Shown here: positions 1 to 7,403 of the stretch, piece after piece
Layout: each line of letters starts with the position of its first letter
Position numbering within the stretch: position 1 is the stretch's first letter
Assembly (NCBI GenBank): GCA_900113385.1
Contig: FOPE01000001.1
Coordinates: 25,029 to 89,028, forward strand
Length of the DNA: 64,000 nt
Source of the DNA: Lachnospiraceae bacterium C7
GTDB lineage: Bacteria; Bacillota; Clostridia; Lachnospirales; Lachnospiraceae
Reading direction: 5' to 3'
Position numbers and translations under genes: made by a program
The notes under the pieces: model-generated
Database searches by the model: none
What the model was told of the DNA's origin: nothing
What the model saw: the letters and a program-made list of their open reading frames with translations, nothing else

Positions 1-118
1 AGACTTTTTGTATTTATTACCATCAATGTATAAATCAGTATAAAAATTTAATACAATATGTAACAGATACATAAAAGTTAATATCCAATTATTTAATAGA
101 ATCACAAGTTGAGCAATT
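1..118 (+). repeat. 118-bp direct repeat, copy A (cut by left edge)
   Basis: Positions 1-118 read identically to 4182-4299 (constant offset 4181). The unit contains the end of a small membrane ORF plus the left arm of a terminator-like hairpin. Identity ends at 119 (T here, G in the other copy). The left limit is unknown because the window begins inside the repeat. Confidence 0.9.
2..43 (+). CDS. 3' end of a small membrane protein gene (partial)
   Basis: The window opens inside a reading frame that encodes the tail DFLYLLPSMYKSV and stops with TAA at 41-43. The same tail closes a second, broken copy at 4133-4224, where the preceding residues are strongly hydrophobic. This is therefore probably the C-terminus of a short membrane peptide whose start lies left of the window. 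Function is unknown; the setting among toxin/immunity remnants makes an immunity-type role possible but unproven. Confidence 0.45.
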   Translation, partial: DFLYLLPSMYKSV

Positions 119-149
119 TATAAAATCAGCTTGTGGTTCTTTTTCTGTT
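98..149 (+). terminator. Rho-independent terminator, copy 1 of a repeated hairpin family
   Basis: The left arm AGAATCACAAG (98-108) pairs with CTTGTGGTTCT (130-140) through one G-T wobble, with a 21-nt loop, followed by a T-rich run. Two relatives at 907-992 and 4279-4368 share the arm sequences. It probably ends the transcript of the small gene truncated by the window edge. Confidence 0.65.
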
Positions 150-233
150 TTGTAGAAAGCTCTAGAATTAGAGATAATATAGGTATATAATTATAAAATT
201 AAATAAGATAATACAAAGCTAAATCAAATATAA

Positions 234-347
234 TATTACGGTCAAGTATCATATAAAGGAAAGACACTTAAATTCGAAGGATATAAAAATATGAATACTG
301 GAGAAATCGAAAATGCGCATCCAGTACTAGAATGGAGTAGTAATTAA
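234..347 (+). pseudogene. C-terminal remnant of a toxin-like protein
   Basis: A 37-codon frame opens after in-frame stops at 204 and 231 and ends with TAA at 345-347, directly against the ATG of the next gene. It reads YYGQVSYKGKTLKFEGYKN and ends HPVLEWSSN. There is no start codon at its head. The abutting downstream gene and nearby Rhs fragments suggest the leftover tail of a polymorphic toxin domain whose front was lost. The exact toxin family cannot be named. Confidence 0.4.
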
Positions 348-839
348 ATGAGTATAGAAAAAAATAATAAAGTAACTATAGTGACAGATGATAACTTAGG
401 AGAATGTTATAGTGAATTTTATGAATATTATTGGGAAAAGAAGTGTAATAAAGGTGCAGTAAATGATACTTTTAATGAATATGTCAACTCAAATTGTTTT
501 TTAGAACTTTTAGATAAAATGAAAAATAAAACGAGTGATTGGAACGTAGGGTATGGAATGCTTTTCCCAGAGGATTTTGATGATCCAGATAATCCAGATG
601 ATGAAGAAAATATTGGGGAAAATAATATATGCTTTTTTTCAGGCCCAGACTATGAGGATTACGAAGATATCATCGGCTACGAAGAATTCTACAAATATCT
701 TGTCCCAGCATGCGAGTTTTATGTAGAACGTCGTCATCCAGAACATAAGAAAAAGGTTAAGCGGAAGCTTAAAGAAATAAGAAAAGCATACGGTTTGAAA
801 AAACATAATTTTTTACAAAATATAAGCAAACTATTTTAG
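348..839 (+). CDS. Putative immunity protein (orphan, toxin-tail-linked)
   Basis: This is a 163-aa cytoplasmic protein with no signal peptide or membrane segment. A central Asp/Glu-rich stretch (about residues 75-110, including FPEDFDDPDNPDDEEN) is followed by a basic C-terminus (RRHPEHKKKVKRKLKEI). An acidic face is common in immunity proteins that bind nucleic-acid-cleaving toxins, and the overall look recalls CdiI-type immunity proteins, but this is a resemblance only. The ATG follows the stop of the toxin-like tail without a gap (TAA-ATG), so translation was probably coupled. It ends 68 bp before a hairpin. Confidence 0.6.
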   Translation: MSIEKNNKVTIVTDDNLGECYSEFYEYYWEKKCNKGAVNDTFNEYVNSNCFLELLDKMKNKTSDWNVGYGMLFPEDFDDPDNPDDEENIGENNICFFSGPDYEDYEDIIGYEEFYKYLVPACEFYVERRHPEHKKKVKRKLKEIRKAYGLKKHNFLQNISKLF

Positions 840-906
840 ACAAAATCATGATATTATCTTATGATAATAATTAATTATAAGAGACAATAGAATATAGTAA
901 AAAAAT

Positions 907-992
907 GGAATCACAAAGATTAAGATTTTATATATTTAAAGGTTTAATTCATAGGTATGTAAGAAAATGAAAAGTCTTTGTGGTTCTTTTTT
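907..992 (+). terminator. Terminator-like hairpin, copy 2 of the repeated family
   Basis: GGAATCACAAAG (907-918) pairs with CTTTGTGGTTC (976-986), followed by six T. The loop is 57 nt, longer than in copy 1. The T-run is joined directly to Rhs coding sequence in mid-domain, so the junction looks like a recombination point rather than a natural gene start. Confidence 0.5.
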
Positions 993-1970
993 GATCCAGT
1001 AAATCTATCTTCAGGAAACTTTATCTACCAAAAGACAGATTTATACTATGGATCAGACGAGGATGATGGAGACCTTGTATTTTCACGATTCTACAATTCT
1101 ATCAATGATTTTGAAGGAATTTTAGGAAAAGATTGGAATACTAACTTTGAAGTATGTCTAAAATTTGAAAAGGATGAAATAACTCCTGATGATATAGATG
1201 TAGTAGTTTTTAAAGAAGATGGACAAGAAGAAAAATTTATGCCACTTAAAGATGGTTATTACACAGCTGGTAGAGAAAGTACAGCATCTCTTAAAAAAAT
1301 AGAAGAAGATGACTATGAATATAAGTATGAAACATTAGATGGAGCAGTTTATCTATTTGACAAAAAAGGTAAATTATTACGTCAAGAAGACCTAAATGGG
1401 GTTGGATTGTCATTTAATTGTGCTATAATGGATTGTGTTCGATGTAATTTAAAACATTTGAACGAAGACAAGGAACATTCTGTTGAAGAATCAGACAATC
1501 CGACTGCATTAGAGCCAAAAGAACTTTTAGTAGAAGTCGTTGGAGACTATGGTCAGAAGTTTACACTTGATTATTATCAAGATGGTAAACTAAAGAGTGT
1601 AACTGATGAAGTGGGAAGAAGTGCGACATATAAATATACAGATGGATATTTAACAGAAGTTACAAGACCAGATGGACAATCATTTAAGTATACATATGAT
1701 GTACATGGGAAATTTAGAACAGTAGAGAACCCACGAGAAATTGTAACAGTGGACAATGTATACGATGATAAGGCGAGAACTACATATCAGACATTTGCAG
1801 ACGGTTCTCATATGTCATTTGATTATGATGATGAAAAGAAAACAGTTACAATGACTGAGCGTAATGGGGCAAAAAGTATTCATTATCATGATGAGTTTTA
1901 TAGAAATACAAAAACGCAGATTACAAATCCTATGTCAATAGCACAAATGCAGAGAGATATCACTTCTTAA
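978..1970 (+). pseudogene. Rhs/YD-repeat protein fragment, 5'-truncated and frameshifted
   Basis: The frame encodes the start of an Rhs core: a DUF6531-like entry (DPVNLSSGNF, then FSRFYNSINDF and LGKDW) followed by YD-type repeats (YKYTDGYLTEVTRPDGQSF, KYTYDVHGKF). Rhs proteins are very large secreted or surface toxins with a variable C-terminal toxic tip. Here the N-terminal half is missing; the only possible start, TTG at 978, lies inside a terminator arm. The frame ends early near 1970, while the Rhs reading continues in another frame. I read it as a dead fragment rather than a working gene. Confidence 0.7.
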
Positions 1971-1990
1971 ACGATGATCTAGGAAGCACA

Positions 1991-2458
1991 ATGCGTATGT
2001 CAAATGGAGTAGGAGCTTTGCAGGCTACATACGGCTATTGCTATAACAATGGCGTACTAAGTGTAGATTTAAATGGTATGTGGCCAAATCCAGTTAAGTG
2101 GGTTAAGAATAAGGCAAAAAAGGCTGCTAAGGCGGTTGGAGGTGCTGTTAATAAAGCCGGTAAAGCATGGAATAAGTTTTATACAAAGAATAAGGATGTA
2201 GTAAATATAGTTGGTGGTATTGCAGTTATAGGTGCAGGAACAGTGCTTGCACCACTAGTTGGAGCTTCAGCAGCTGCAGTAGCAATAAGTGGTACAACAG
2301 CGGCTGTAATAGGTGGATTATCCAATATGACTACTGGCGGAAGCTTCTCCGATGGATTCCTTGGCGAAGCAGTAAATGGAACGATATTTTCGATATTGTC
2401 GAACTATTTTTTTGATGAGAAATCTAAGGAAAAGGTGGGAACGGTAGAATGCAATTAG
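1991..2458 (+). pseudogene. Rhs C-terminal fragment with glycine-rich pre-toxin segment
   Basis: The frame is open from 1904 and reads RYHFLNDDLGSTMRM before the ATG at 1991, a typical end-of-Rhs-core motif out of frame with the fragment upstream. It then jumps to DLNGMWPNPVKWVKNKAKKA, skipping the roughly 100-residue hyperconserved Rhs core end. A Lys/Ala-rich stretch and a hydrophobic Gly/Ala segment (GGIAVIGAGTVLAPLVGASA, about residues 77-115) follow, as in membrane-active or pre-toxin regions. It ends at 2458, overlapping the next small ORF. It is probably a deletion derivative; translation from 1991 cannot be excluded. Confidence 0.6.
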
Positions 2459-2628
2459 TATCTAGAAAAAAGACATTAAATAAGTTCGGATTAGAGATAG
2501 CAACTAACGAATCTATGAATTTAGGCACTATATTTGTTATATGTATAATATTCAAGTTTGAAATAGGGATGATTTTTGCATGCTTTTGCGTAATTAGATA
2601 TATATATATATTATTAAAAGGTTTATGA
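2449..2628 (+). CDS. Small membrane protein, possible immunity peptide (59 aa)
   Basis: ATG at 2449 overlaps the end of the Rhs fragment by 10 bp, and the stop TGA (2626-2628) overlaps the next ATG (2625) as ATGA. The product has a basic head (MQLVSRKKTLNKFG) and a hydrophobic C-terminal half (LGTIFVICIIFKFEIGMIFA and beyond) that would cross the membrane once or twice. GGTGGG at about 2435-2440 can serve as RBS. Tight coupling on both sides behind a hydrophobic toxin-like tail suggests a membrane immunity protein. No family is recognised. Confidence 0.5.
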   Translation: MQLVSRKKTLNKFGLEIATNESMNLGTIFVICIIFKFEIGMIFACFCVIRYIYILLKGL

Positions 2629-3059
2629 AATTAAAGCACAAGACATCATATAGTGTTATTAATCAAGATGAAACACTATGTTTTTATACAGTTTACGTTA
2701 CGCGTAAATCAAATATCAAAATAACAAGTGGAAATATAAAATTCAATGAAGTTGTTGATTATAATATTATGCGTAAAACTAGTTTAAGAAGACAAAGTTA
2801 TAATTGTGAAGAAGCAAAGTTTAATGTGTTTAAGTTGAAAGATGATAACATAGTTAAGTATAATGATATGATGTTTAAATCTGATGAAAAGAAAAGAAGT
2901 TTATCACTTTTAAAAGAAAAATTTGAATCATATGCTTGCCAAAATTTTAACGCCATAGAAAAAGAATATAATTTGAACAATGTTTTAATAGGGGCATATA
3001 TTGTAGTATATGTGTTAATTATTACTATATTATATTTTTTTGCGCTTGAAATGCCGTAA
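2625..3059 (+). CDS. Hypothetical C-terminally anchored protein
   Basis: This 144-aa protein overlaps the preceding 59-aa ORF by 4 bp (ATGA), implying translational coupling. The first 115 residues are hydrophilic and Lys-rich. One membrane segment lies at the C-terminus (about residues 119-141, GAYIVVYVLIITILYFF), so it is tail-anchored with the body probably in the cytoplasm. No known domain is recognised. Its position after an Rhs C-terminal fragment fits an immunity or accessory gene; this is inferred from context only. Confidence 0.55.
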   Translation: MKLKHKTSYSVINQDETLCFYTVYVTRKSNIKITSGNIKFNEVVDYNIMRKTSLRRQSYNCEEAKFNVFKLKDDNIVKYNDMMFKSDEKKRSLSLLKEKFESYACQNFNAIEKEYNLNNVLIGAYIVVYVLIITILYFFALEMP

Positions 3060-3240
3060 AGATATTAGATATTTTAGGTAAATTCATTGCAGTCATGAGT
3101 CGGTACACTTTGCCGATGCTGATGGCAATACCATAATTTTGCTCAAGAATACGGAGAATTTTATATGCTCCAATACTTTTAGCATAATTATTGGGTGGCC
3201 CAGTTCTGTTTTAATTTATAGCATGGAGGTTTATATTAAA

Positions 3241-3702
3241 ATGAGTGATAACTTTGTAAAAAGATTAGAGTTTGCGATTTTGGATAGAAAATCAATAATG
3301 AAAACAATGCTGAAATGGATGTTAATACCAATTAGTATGTGTATTATATATATCTATAGGTGGAGTTTTGAAATAAGGTTTTGGATGTACTTGATTATTT
3401 CGGTGCTTATGATAATTGCTAGTATAGTATATTATCCATTAAAGGACATAATTTTTTTTAGAAAACTGATAAAAAATATAAAAGAAAATTGCGTTCAGTT
3501 GAAGTATAAAAAAGTATATTTTAAGACGTTTGATCTTGAAGAAAATACTATGTTAGCTCAAGATGGAGAAAAGATGCCAATTGAGTTTACATCAGATCAA
3601 GAGTATATAGATTTGCTTGGAAAAAATGAGGCAATAATTGTGAGCATAGAAGGAATAAATTATGCTTTTTCGTTAGATAACATGAGTATTAAAAAATTTT
3701 AA
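3241..3702 (+). CDS. Hypothetical two-TM membrane protein
   Basis: I start this at ATG 3241 (MSDNFVKRLEF), which has GGAGG about 12 nt upstream; the frame runs on upstream to 3082 but lacks an RBS there. The product is 153 aa with two adjacent membrane segments (about residues 22-65) and a cytoplasmic C-terminal domain of about 80 residues. The layout resembles YcxB-like proteins, but I cannot confirm the family. The upstream in-frame stretch (ESVHFADADGNTIILL) looks like another coding remnant. Confidence 0.5.
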   Translation: MSDNFVKRLEFAILDRKSIMKTMLKWMLIPISMCIIYIYRWSFEIRFWMYLIISVLMIIASIVYYPLKDIIFFRKLIKNIKENCVQLKYKKVYFKTFDLEENTMLAQDGEKMPIEFTSDQEYIDLLGKNEAIIVSIEGINYAFSLDNMSIKKF

Positions 3703-3778
3703 TTTTAAGAAAAATTAAAAATATTACTCTGTTTAAATTAAAGAGTTTTAATATTGTATATAGTTAGGAGGAAGAAAA

Positions 3779-3982
3779 ATGACACCAGCTGTTGAAGTTA
3801 TTATTGCATGGGTAGTGTGGCTTTTGATAGGAATAATTTTGGTAAAGGGATTAGTAGCTATTCAAAAGAATGAAAAGGTATCTAGAAAGCTGAAAAGATT
3901 ATATATGTTATTTATGTGCATTGCACAAGTAGTAATGATTGTAATTTTCTATGTTTGTTTTTTCTCAAAATTGAGAAGATAA
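3779..3982 (+). CDS. Small two-TM membrane protein
   Basis: This 67-aa protein has a strong RBS (AGGAGGAAGAAAA directly before ATG). It has two membrane helices (residues 5-28 and 43-62) separated by a basic loop (QKNEKVSRKLKRL). The same leader (TTAGGAGGAAGAAA) precedes the broken small ORF at 4133, so the two share expression signals. It may be an orphan immunity protein for a membrane-acting toxin; no family is recognised. Confidence 0.5.
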   Translation: MTPAVEVIIAWVVWLLIGIILVKGLVAIQKNEKVSRKLKRLYMLFMCIAQVVMIVIFYVCFFSKLRR

Positions 3983-4132
3983 TTTAAAGCAATCTAAATT
4001 CATATGTTGAAACTAAAATTAAGGATTTCATCCTAAAAGATAAGGGGAGAAGTTTACACTATTAAAAGATTTGTGACAGTCGAGGAAAAAACATATGCCT
4101 TTGCTATAAATAGATTTTAGGAGGAAGAAAGT

Positions 4133-4224
4133 ATGTCAAATTCGGAGTATTATGGATAATCTTTATGGCTGGCTTAGCTACAGACTTTTTGTATTTATTA
4201 CCATCAATGTATAAATCAGTATAA
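4133..4224 (+). pseudogene. Broken small membrane protein gene
   Basis: A good RBS (TAGGAGGAAGAAAG) precedes ATG 4133, but that frame stops after eight codons. A different frame encodes VKFGVLWIIFMAGLATDFLY and then LLPSMYKSV before TAA at 4222-4224. This fits a small hydrophobic protein disabled by an indel right after its start. Its tail is identical to that of the gene cut by the left window edge. Confidence 0.5.
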
Positions 4225-4299
4225 AAATTTAATACAATATGTAACAGATACATAAAAGTTAATATCCAATTATTTAATAGAATCACAAGTTGAGCAATT
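4182..4299 (+). repeat. 118-bp direct repeat, copy B
   Basis: Exact match to 1-118. Here the repeat runs into a 53-bp palindrome at its right end, where copy A continues into its own terminator loop. The copies are therefore identical up to a point inside the hairpin loop and then diverge. Confidence 0.9.
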
Positions 4300-4368
4300 G
4301 ATATGTACCCTCCTTACTGGTTTGTCCAGTAAAGAGGGTACATATCAATGTCTTTGTGGTTCCTTTTT
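4279..4368 (+). terminator. Terminator hairpin, copy 3, interrupted by a palindrome
   Basis: The left arm GAATCACAAG (4280-4289) and right arm CTTTGTGGTTC (4352-4362) followed by T-rich sequence match copies 1 and 2. A 53-bp inverted repeat occupies the loop. Confidence 0.5.
4297..4349. repeat. 53-bp near-perfect palindrome (24-bp arms, 5-nt loop)
   Basis: ATTGATATGTACCCTCCTTA plus CTGG (4297-4320) is the reverse complement of 4326-4349 with one mismatch; the loop is TTTGT. It lies within the loop of the third terminator copy and is absent from the corresponding site in copy A. It could be two fused terminal inverted repeats left by an insertion sequence, a minimal MITE, or a strong hairpin. 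No transposase is present. Confidence 0.8.
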
Positions 4369-4682
4369 GTTTAAAGAGTTATAATATTGTCGCACCATAT
4401 GAGAATTTAGATGATGATTATGCATCTAAAATAGGAAAAAGTGCAGTTGCATTTACATCAGAAGTCACTGTATCAGAATCGGAGATTGCGGAACTTGAGA
4501 AACCGAAAGTCAGAGAAGTAAAACCGAAGGATATAGAGGTTGAGAAGCCGAAGGTATCAAAAGTAGATAAGGCTGCAGAAGTAAAAACATTTTTTTTAAA
4601 ATTATATGAAAAAATGAAAGTACATATAACAGATAATCCTGATATGCTTTATAAGGATTATTGGAGAAATGGAGAACACTGA
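4356..4682 (+). pseudogene. Truncated protein fragment upstream of Imm11-type gene
   Basis: The frame (up to 108 codons) begins in the right arm of the terminator with only a GTG available, so its natural N-terminus is missing. It contains a charged repeat-like linker (ELEKPKVREVKPKDIEVEKP) and a helical C-terminus ending KDYWRNGEH. It overlaps the next ATG by one base (TGATG). This is probably the 3' end of a secreted or toxin-delivery protein whose cognate downstream gene is the Imm11-like ORF; the family is not recognised. Confidence 0.4.
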
Positions 4683-5248
4683 TGAGATACTATAAATTAT
4701 CTATGGATATGGAAAGAGAAAATGATATAATTCTTCATTGCAAAAACCGTGAAAGGTTTGAATCATATACTTTTAAAGATGGAGAATACTATCATAATGA
4801 GAATGAAAGAATAGAATTATGTTTTAATGAAGAGGAAGGTAATATCTGGACAGACTATTTGGCAAATGATGAAGGCTGGTTTATAGTTTCTGAAAATCTA
4901 AAACAAATTTTACAAGAATTAAACTCTGAAATACAATTTATCGATATTATAATATTTGATAATGAAGGGATTGTTGTTGAAAAAAAATATTATATTGCAA
5001 ATATAGTTAAAGTAGTAGATGCTTTATGCCTAAATAAATCGGATTACTTCGAAACATATATTGAGGGCAAAGGAACTATATATACTGTAAGCAAATATGG
5101 AATATTTGAGAAAAAAACAGAAGGAGCAGATATATTTAAACTTGATAATTGGCAACAGATTCCGATTTTTGTATCCAAAACTTTTAAAAAAGCTATTGAG
5201 CTAAATGAGTGTACTGGAATGTCATTTCGAGAAATTGCAGTAGAATAG
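4682..5248 (+). CDS. Imm11 family immunity protein
   Basis: This 188-aa protein begins MRYYKLSMDME and carries features I associate with Imm11 (DUF1629-type) proteins: NIWTDYLANDEGWFIVS, VVDALCLNKSDYFET, GTIYTVSKYGIFE and a DIFKL...IPIFVS segment near the C-terminus. Such proteins are found beside polymorphic toxins and are thought to protect the producer. ATG 4682 overlaps the upstream stop by one base (TGATG), which I prefer to the earlier in-frame ATG at 4661. Its presumed toxin partner is truncated, so it looks like an orphan. Confidence 0.75.
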   Translation: MRYYKLSMDMERENDIILHCKNRERFESYTFKDGEYYHNENERIELCFNEEEGNIWTDYLANDEGWFIVSENLKQILQELNSEIQFIDIIIFDNEGIVVEKKYYIANIVKVVDALCLNKSDYFETYIEGKGTIYTVSKYGIFEKKTEGADIFKLDNWQQIPIFVSKTFKKAIELNECTGMSFREIAVE

Positions 5249-5295
5249 TTGGTTTATAGTGTGGCATAAGAATAAATTAAAAGAATATCAGGCTA

Positions 5296-5324
5296 TTTAA
5301 AATATTCGTAAAATGTATTATAAT
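5296..5324 (+). promoter_or_regulatory. Probable sigma-A promoter of fbp
   Basis: TATAAT at 5319-5324 is a perfect -10. A weak -35 (TTTAAA, 5296-5301) sits 17 nt upstream. Transcription would start near 5331, which is where the leader inverted repeat begins. Confidence 0.45.
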
Positions 5325-5330
5325 AATATC

Positions 5331-5411
5331 ATCGACACGTTTCTACCCAATGTTTTTTTAACTTTTTTTCTATAGCGTTTATACGCAGGGTGGGGGAAAA
5401 AACGTGTCGAT
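5331..5411 (+). ncRNA. Structured 5' leader of fbp (candidate)
   Basis: ATCGACACGTTT (5331-5342) pairs perfectly with AAACGTGTCGAT (5400-5411). Inside, TACCC (5344-5348) can pair with GGGTG (5388-5392), and GCGT/ACGC (5375-5378/5383-5386) form a small hairpin with a TTAT loop. A T-rich unpaired stretch (5352-5369) lies between. The closing helix ends 36 nt before the GTG start. It could be a 5' stabilising structure or a regulatory RNA; no known riboswitch class is recognised. Confidence 0.4.
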
Positions 5412-5447
5412 ATATAATATAAGGATAATAAGGTATGGAGGAGTTAA

Positions 5448-7403
5448 GTGGATAAACAAGAAATACGTTACCTCGAACAATTGTCGGAATCTTTTCCTAC
5501 AATAGAGGCAGCATCAACAGAAATTATTAATTTACAATCAATTTTAAATTTACCAAAAGGTACAGAACATTTTATGTCTGATATTCATGGAGAATATGAG
5601 GCTTTTTCTCATGTATTGAAAAATGGTTCAGGTGCTGTTCGTAAAAAAATAGAAGATGTTTTTGGACATTCGCTTACAACAGCAGATAAATCAGCATTAG
5701 CTACGCTTATTTACTATCCAAAGGAGAAAATGGAACTTGTTAAACAAGAAGAAGAGGATATGGATAATTGGTATAAAATCACTTTATACAGATTGATAGA
5801 AGTATGTAAGACAGTATCATCTAAATATACACGTTCTAAAGTCAGAAAATCACTTCCAAAAGATTATTCATATGTAATAGAAGAATTAATATCAGAAAAG
5901 CCAGAGGTTTTAAATAAAGAAGCATATTATGATGCAATCGTTAATACAATTGTAGAGTTAGGAAATGCAGAAAACTTTATTGTAGCTTTGGCGGAATTAA
6001 TTCAACGACTTGTAATAGATAGGCTTCATGTTATAGGAGACATCTATGATAGAGGCGCAGGTTCTCATTTGATAATGGATAGATTGTGCAAATATCATTC
6101 GTTAGATATCCAATGGGGTAACCATGATGTATTATGGATGGGAGCTGCATTAGGAAACAAAGCTTGTATAGCAAGCGCAATCAGAAATAGTATTAGATAC
6201 GGAAATTTAGATATGCTAGAAGAAGGATATGGAATTAATATGCTTCCACTAGCTACATTTGCAATGGATGTTTATGCAAAAGATCCATGTACTAGATTCG
6301 TCTTAAAGGGCGAGGTTAATGCTACAGAAATGGAAACGCAGTTAGTTAAAAAAATGCATAAGGCTATTGCCATTATTAAATTTAAATTAGATGGCCAATT
6401 ATGCAAGAAGTATCCAGAATTTGGCATGAGTGACAGAAGTATGCTTGATAGAATAGATTATGAGCATGGAACTGTTAAAATAGGCGATGTAGATTATCCA
6501 ATGCAAGATATGCATTTTCCAACTATAGATCCAAAAGACCCAACAAAACTTTCACCAGAAGAAGAGTCAGTAATGAAACACTTGCAGTCTTCATTTGTGC
6601 ATTGTGAAAAACTTCAAAAACATATGAATCTTTTAATGAAAAAAGGTAGCATGTATAAAACTTTTAATGGAAACCTTTTATATCATGGTTGCATGCCAAT
6701 GAATGAAGATGGAACTTTTGCAAAGGTATGGGTTTTTGGAAAAGAATATAAAGGAAAAGAACTATATGATGCATTAGAGTCCTATGTGAGAAAGGCTGTT
6801 TTTTCAGTAGACAAGAAGGAAAAAAAGAAAGCAGAAGACATATTCTGGTTCTTATGGACTGGTCCAAAATCGCCATTGTATGGTAGAGATAAAATGGCTA
6901 CATTTGAAAGATATTTCCTTAATGATGAAGAAATTAAAAAAGAGAAAAAAAATCTATACTATAATCTATTGGATAAGGCCGAGACAGCCGAAACAGTTTT
7001 AAAAGAGTTTGGCCTTTGCCCTACAAAAGGACATATTATTAATGGACATGTCCCAGTTCATAGAATGGATGGGGAAAATCCAGTAAAATGTGGAGGAAAG
7101 CTCATTATAATTGATGGTGGATTTTCAAAGACTTATAGAAAAGAAACTGGAATTGCAGGCTACACATTAATTTACAATTCCTATGGATTGACTTTAGCAG
7201 CACATGATCCATTTGTTTCAAAAGAAGAAGCCGTAGAAAAAGAAATAGATATAGCATCAAGACAAGAGGCAGTACAATATACAGATAGACGAATTTTAGT
7301 TGGTGATACTGATAATGGTAAGACAATGAAATGCCGAATAAAAGAGTTAAAGGCATTAATTGCTGCCTATAGATTAGGTCAGATTAAGGAGAAGACTAAA
7401 TAA
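5448..7403 (+). CDS. fbp: Fructose-1,6-bisphosphatase, class III
   Basis: The enzyme hydrolyses fructose-1,6-bisphosphate to fructose-6-phosphate in gluconeogenesis. The 651-aa length fits class III enzymes of Firmicutes. The metallophosphoesterase signature is complete: DIHGEY (about residues 45-50), GDIYDRG, WGNHDVLWMG, and NGHVPVHRMDG near the C-terminus. The start is GTG 5448, preceded by ATGGAGGAG; the reading begins DKQEIRYLEQLSE as in homologues. A structured leader precedes it. The following gene overlaps by one base, so the two are co-transcribed. Confidence 0.96.
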   Translation: MDKQEIRYLEQLSESFPTIEAASTEIINLQSILNLPKGTEHFMSDIHGEYEAFSHVLKNGSGAVRKKIEDVFGHSLTTADKSALATLIYYPKEKMELVKQEEEDMDNWYKITLYRLIEVCKTVSSKYTRSKVRKSLPKDYSYVIEELISEKPEVLNKEAYYDAIVNTIVELGNAENFIVALAELIQRLVIDRLHVIGDIYDRGAGSHLIMDRLCKYHSLDIQWGNHDVLWMGAALGNKACIASAIRNSIRYGNLDMLEEGYGINMLPLATFAMDVYAKDPCTRFVLKGEVNATEMETQLVKKMHKAIAIIKFKLDGQLCKKYPEFGMSDRSMLDRIDYEHGTVKIGDVDYPMQDMHFPTIDPKDPTKLSPEEESVMKHLQSSFVHCEKLQKHMNLLMKKGSMYKTFNGNLLYHGCMPMNEDGTFAKVWVFGKEYKGKELYDALESYVRKAVFSVDKKEKKKAEDIFWFLWTGPKSPLYGRDKMATFERYFLNDEEIKKEKKNLYYNLLDKAETAETVLKEFGLCPTKGHIINGHVPVHRMDGENPVKCGGKLIIIDGGFSKTYRKETGIAGYTLIYNSYGLTLAAHDPFVSKEEAVEKEIDIASRQEAVQYTDRRILVGDTDNGKTMKCRIKELKALIAAYRLGQIKEKTK

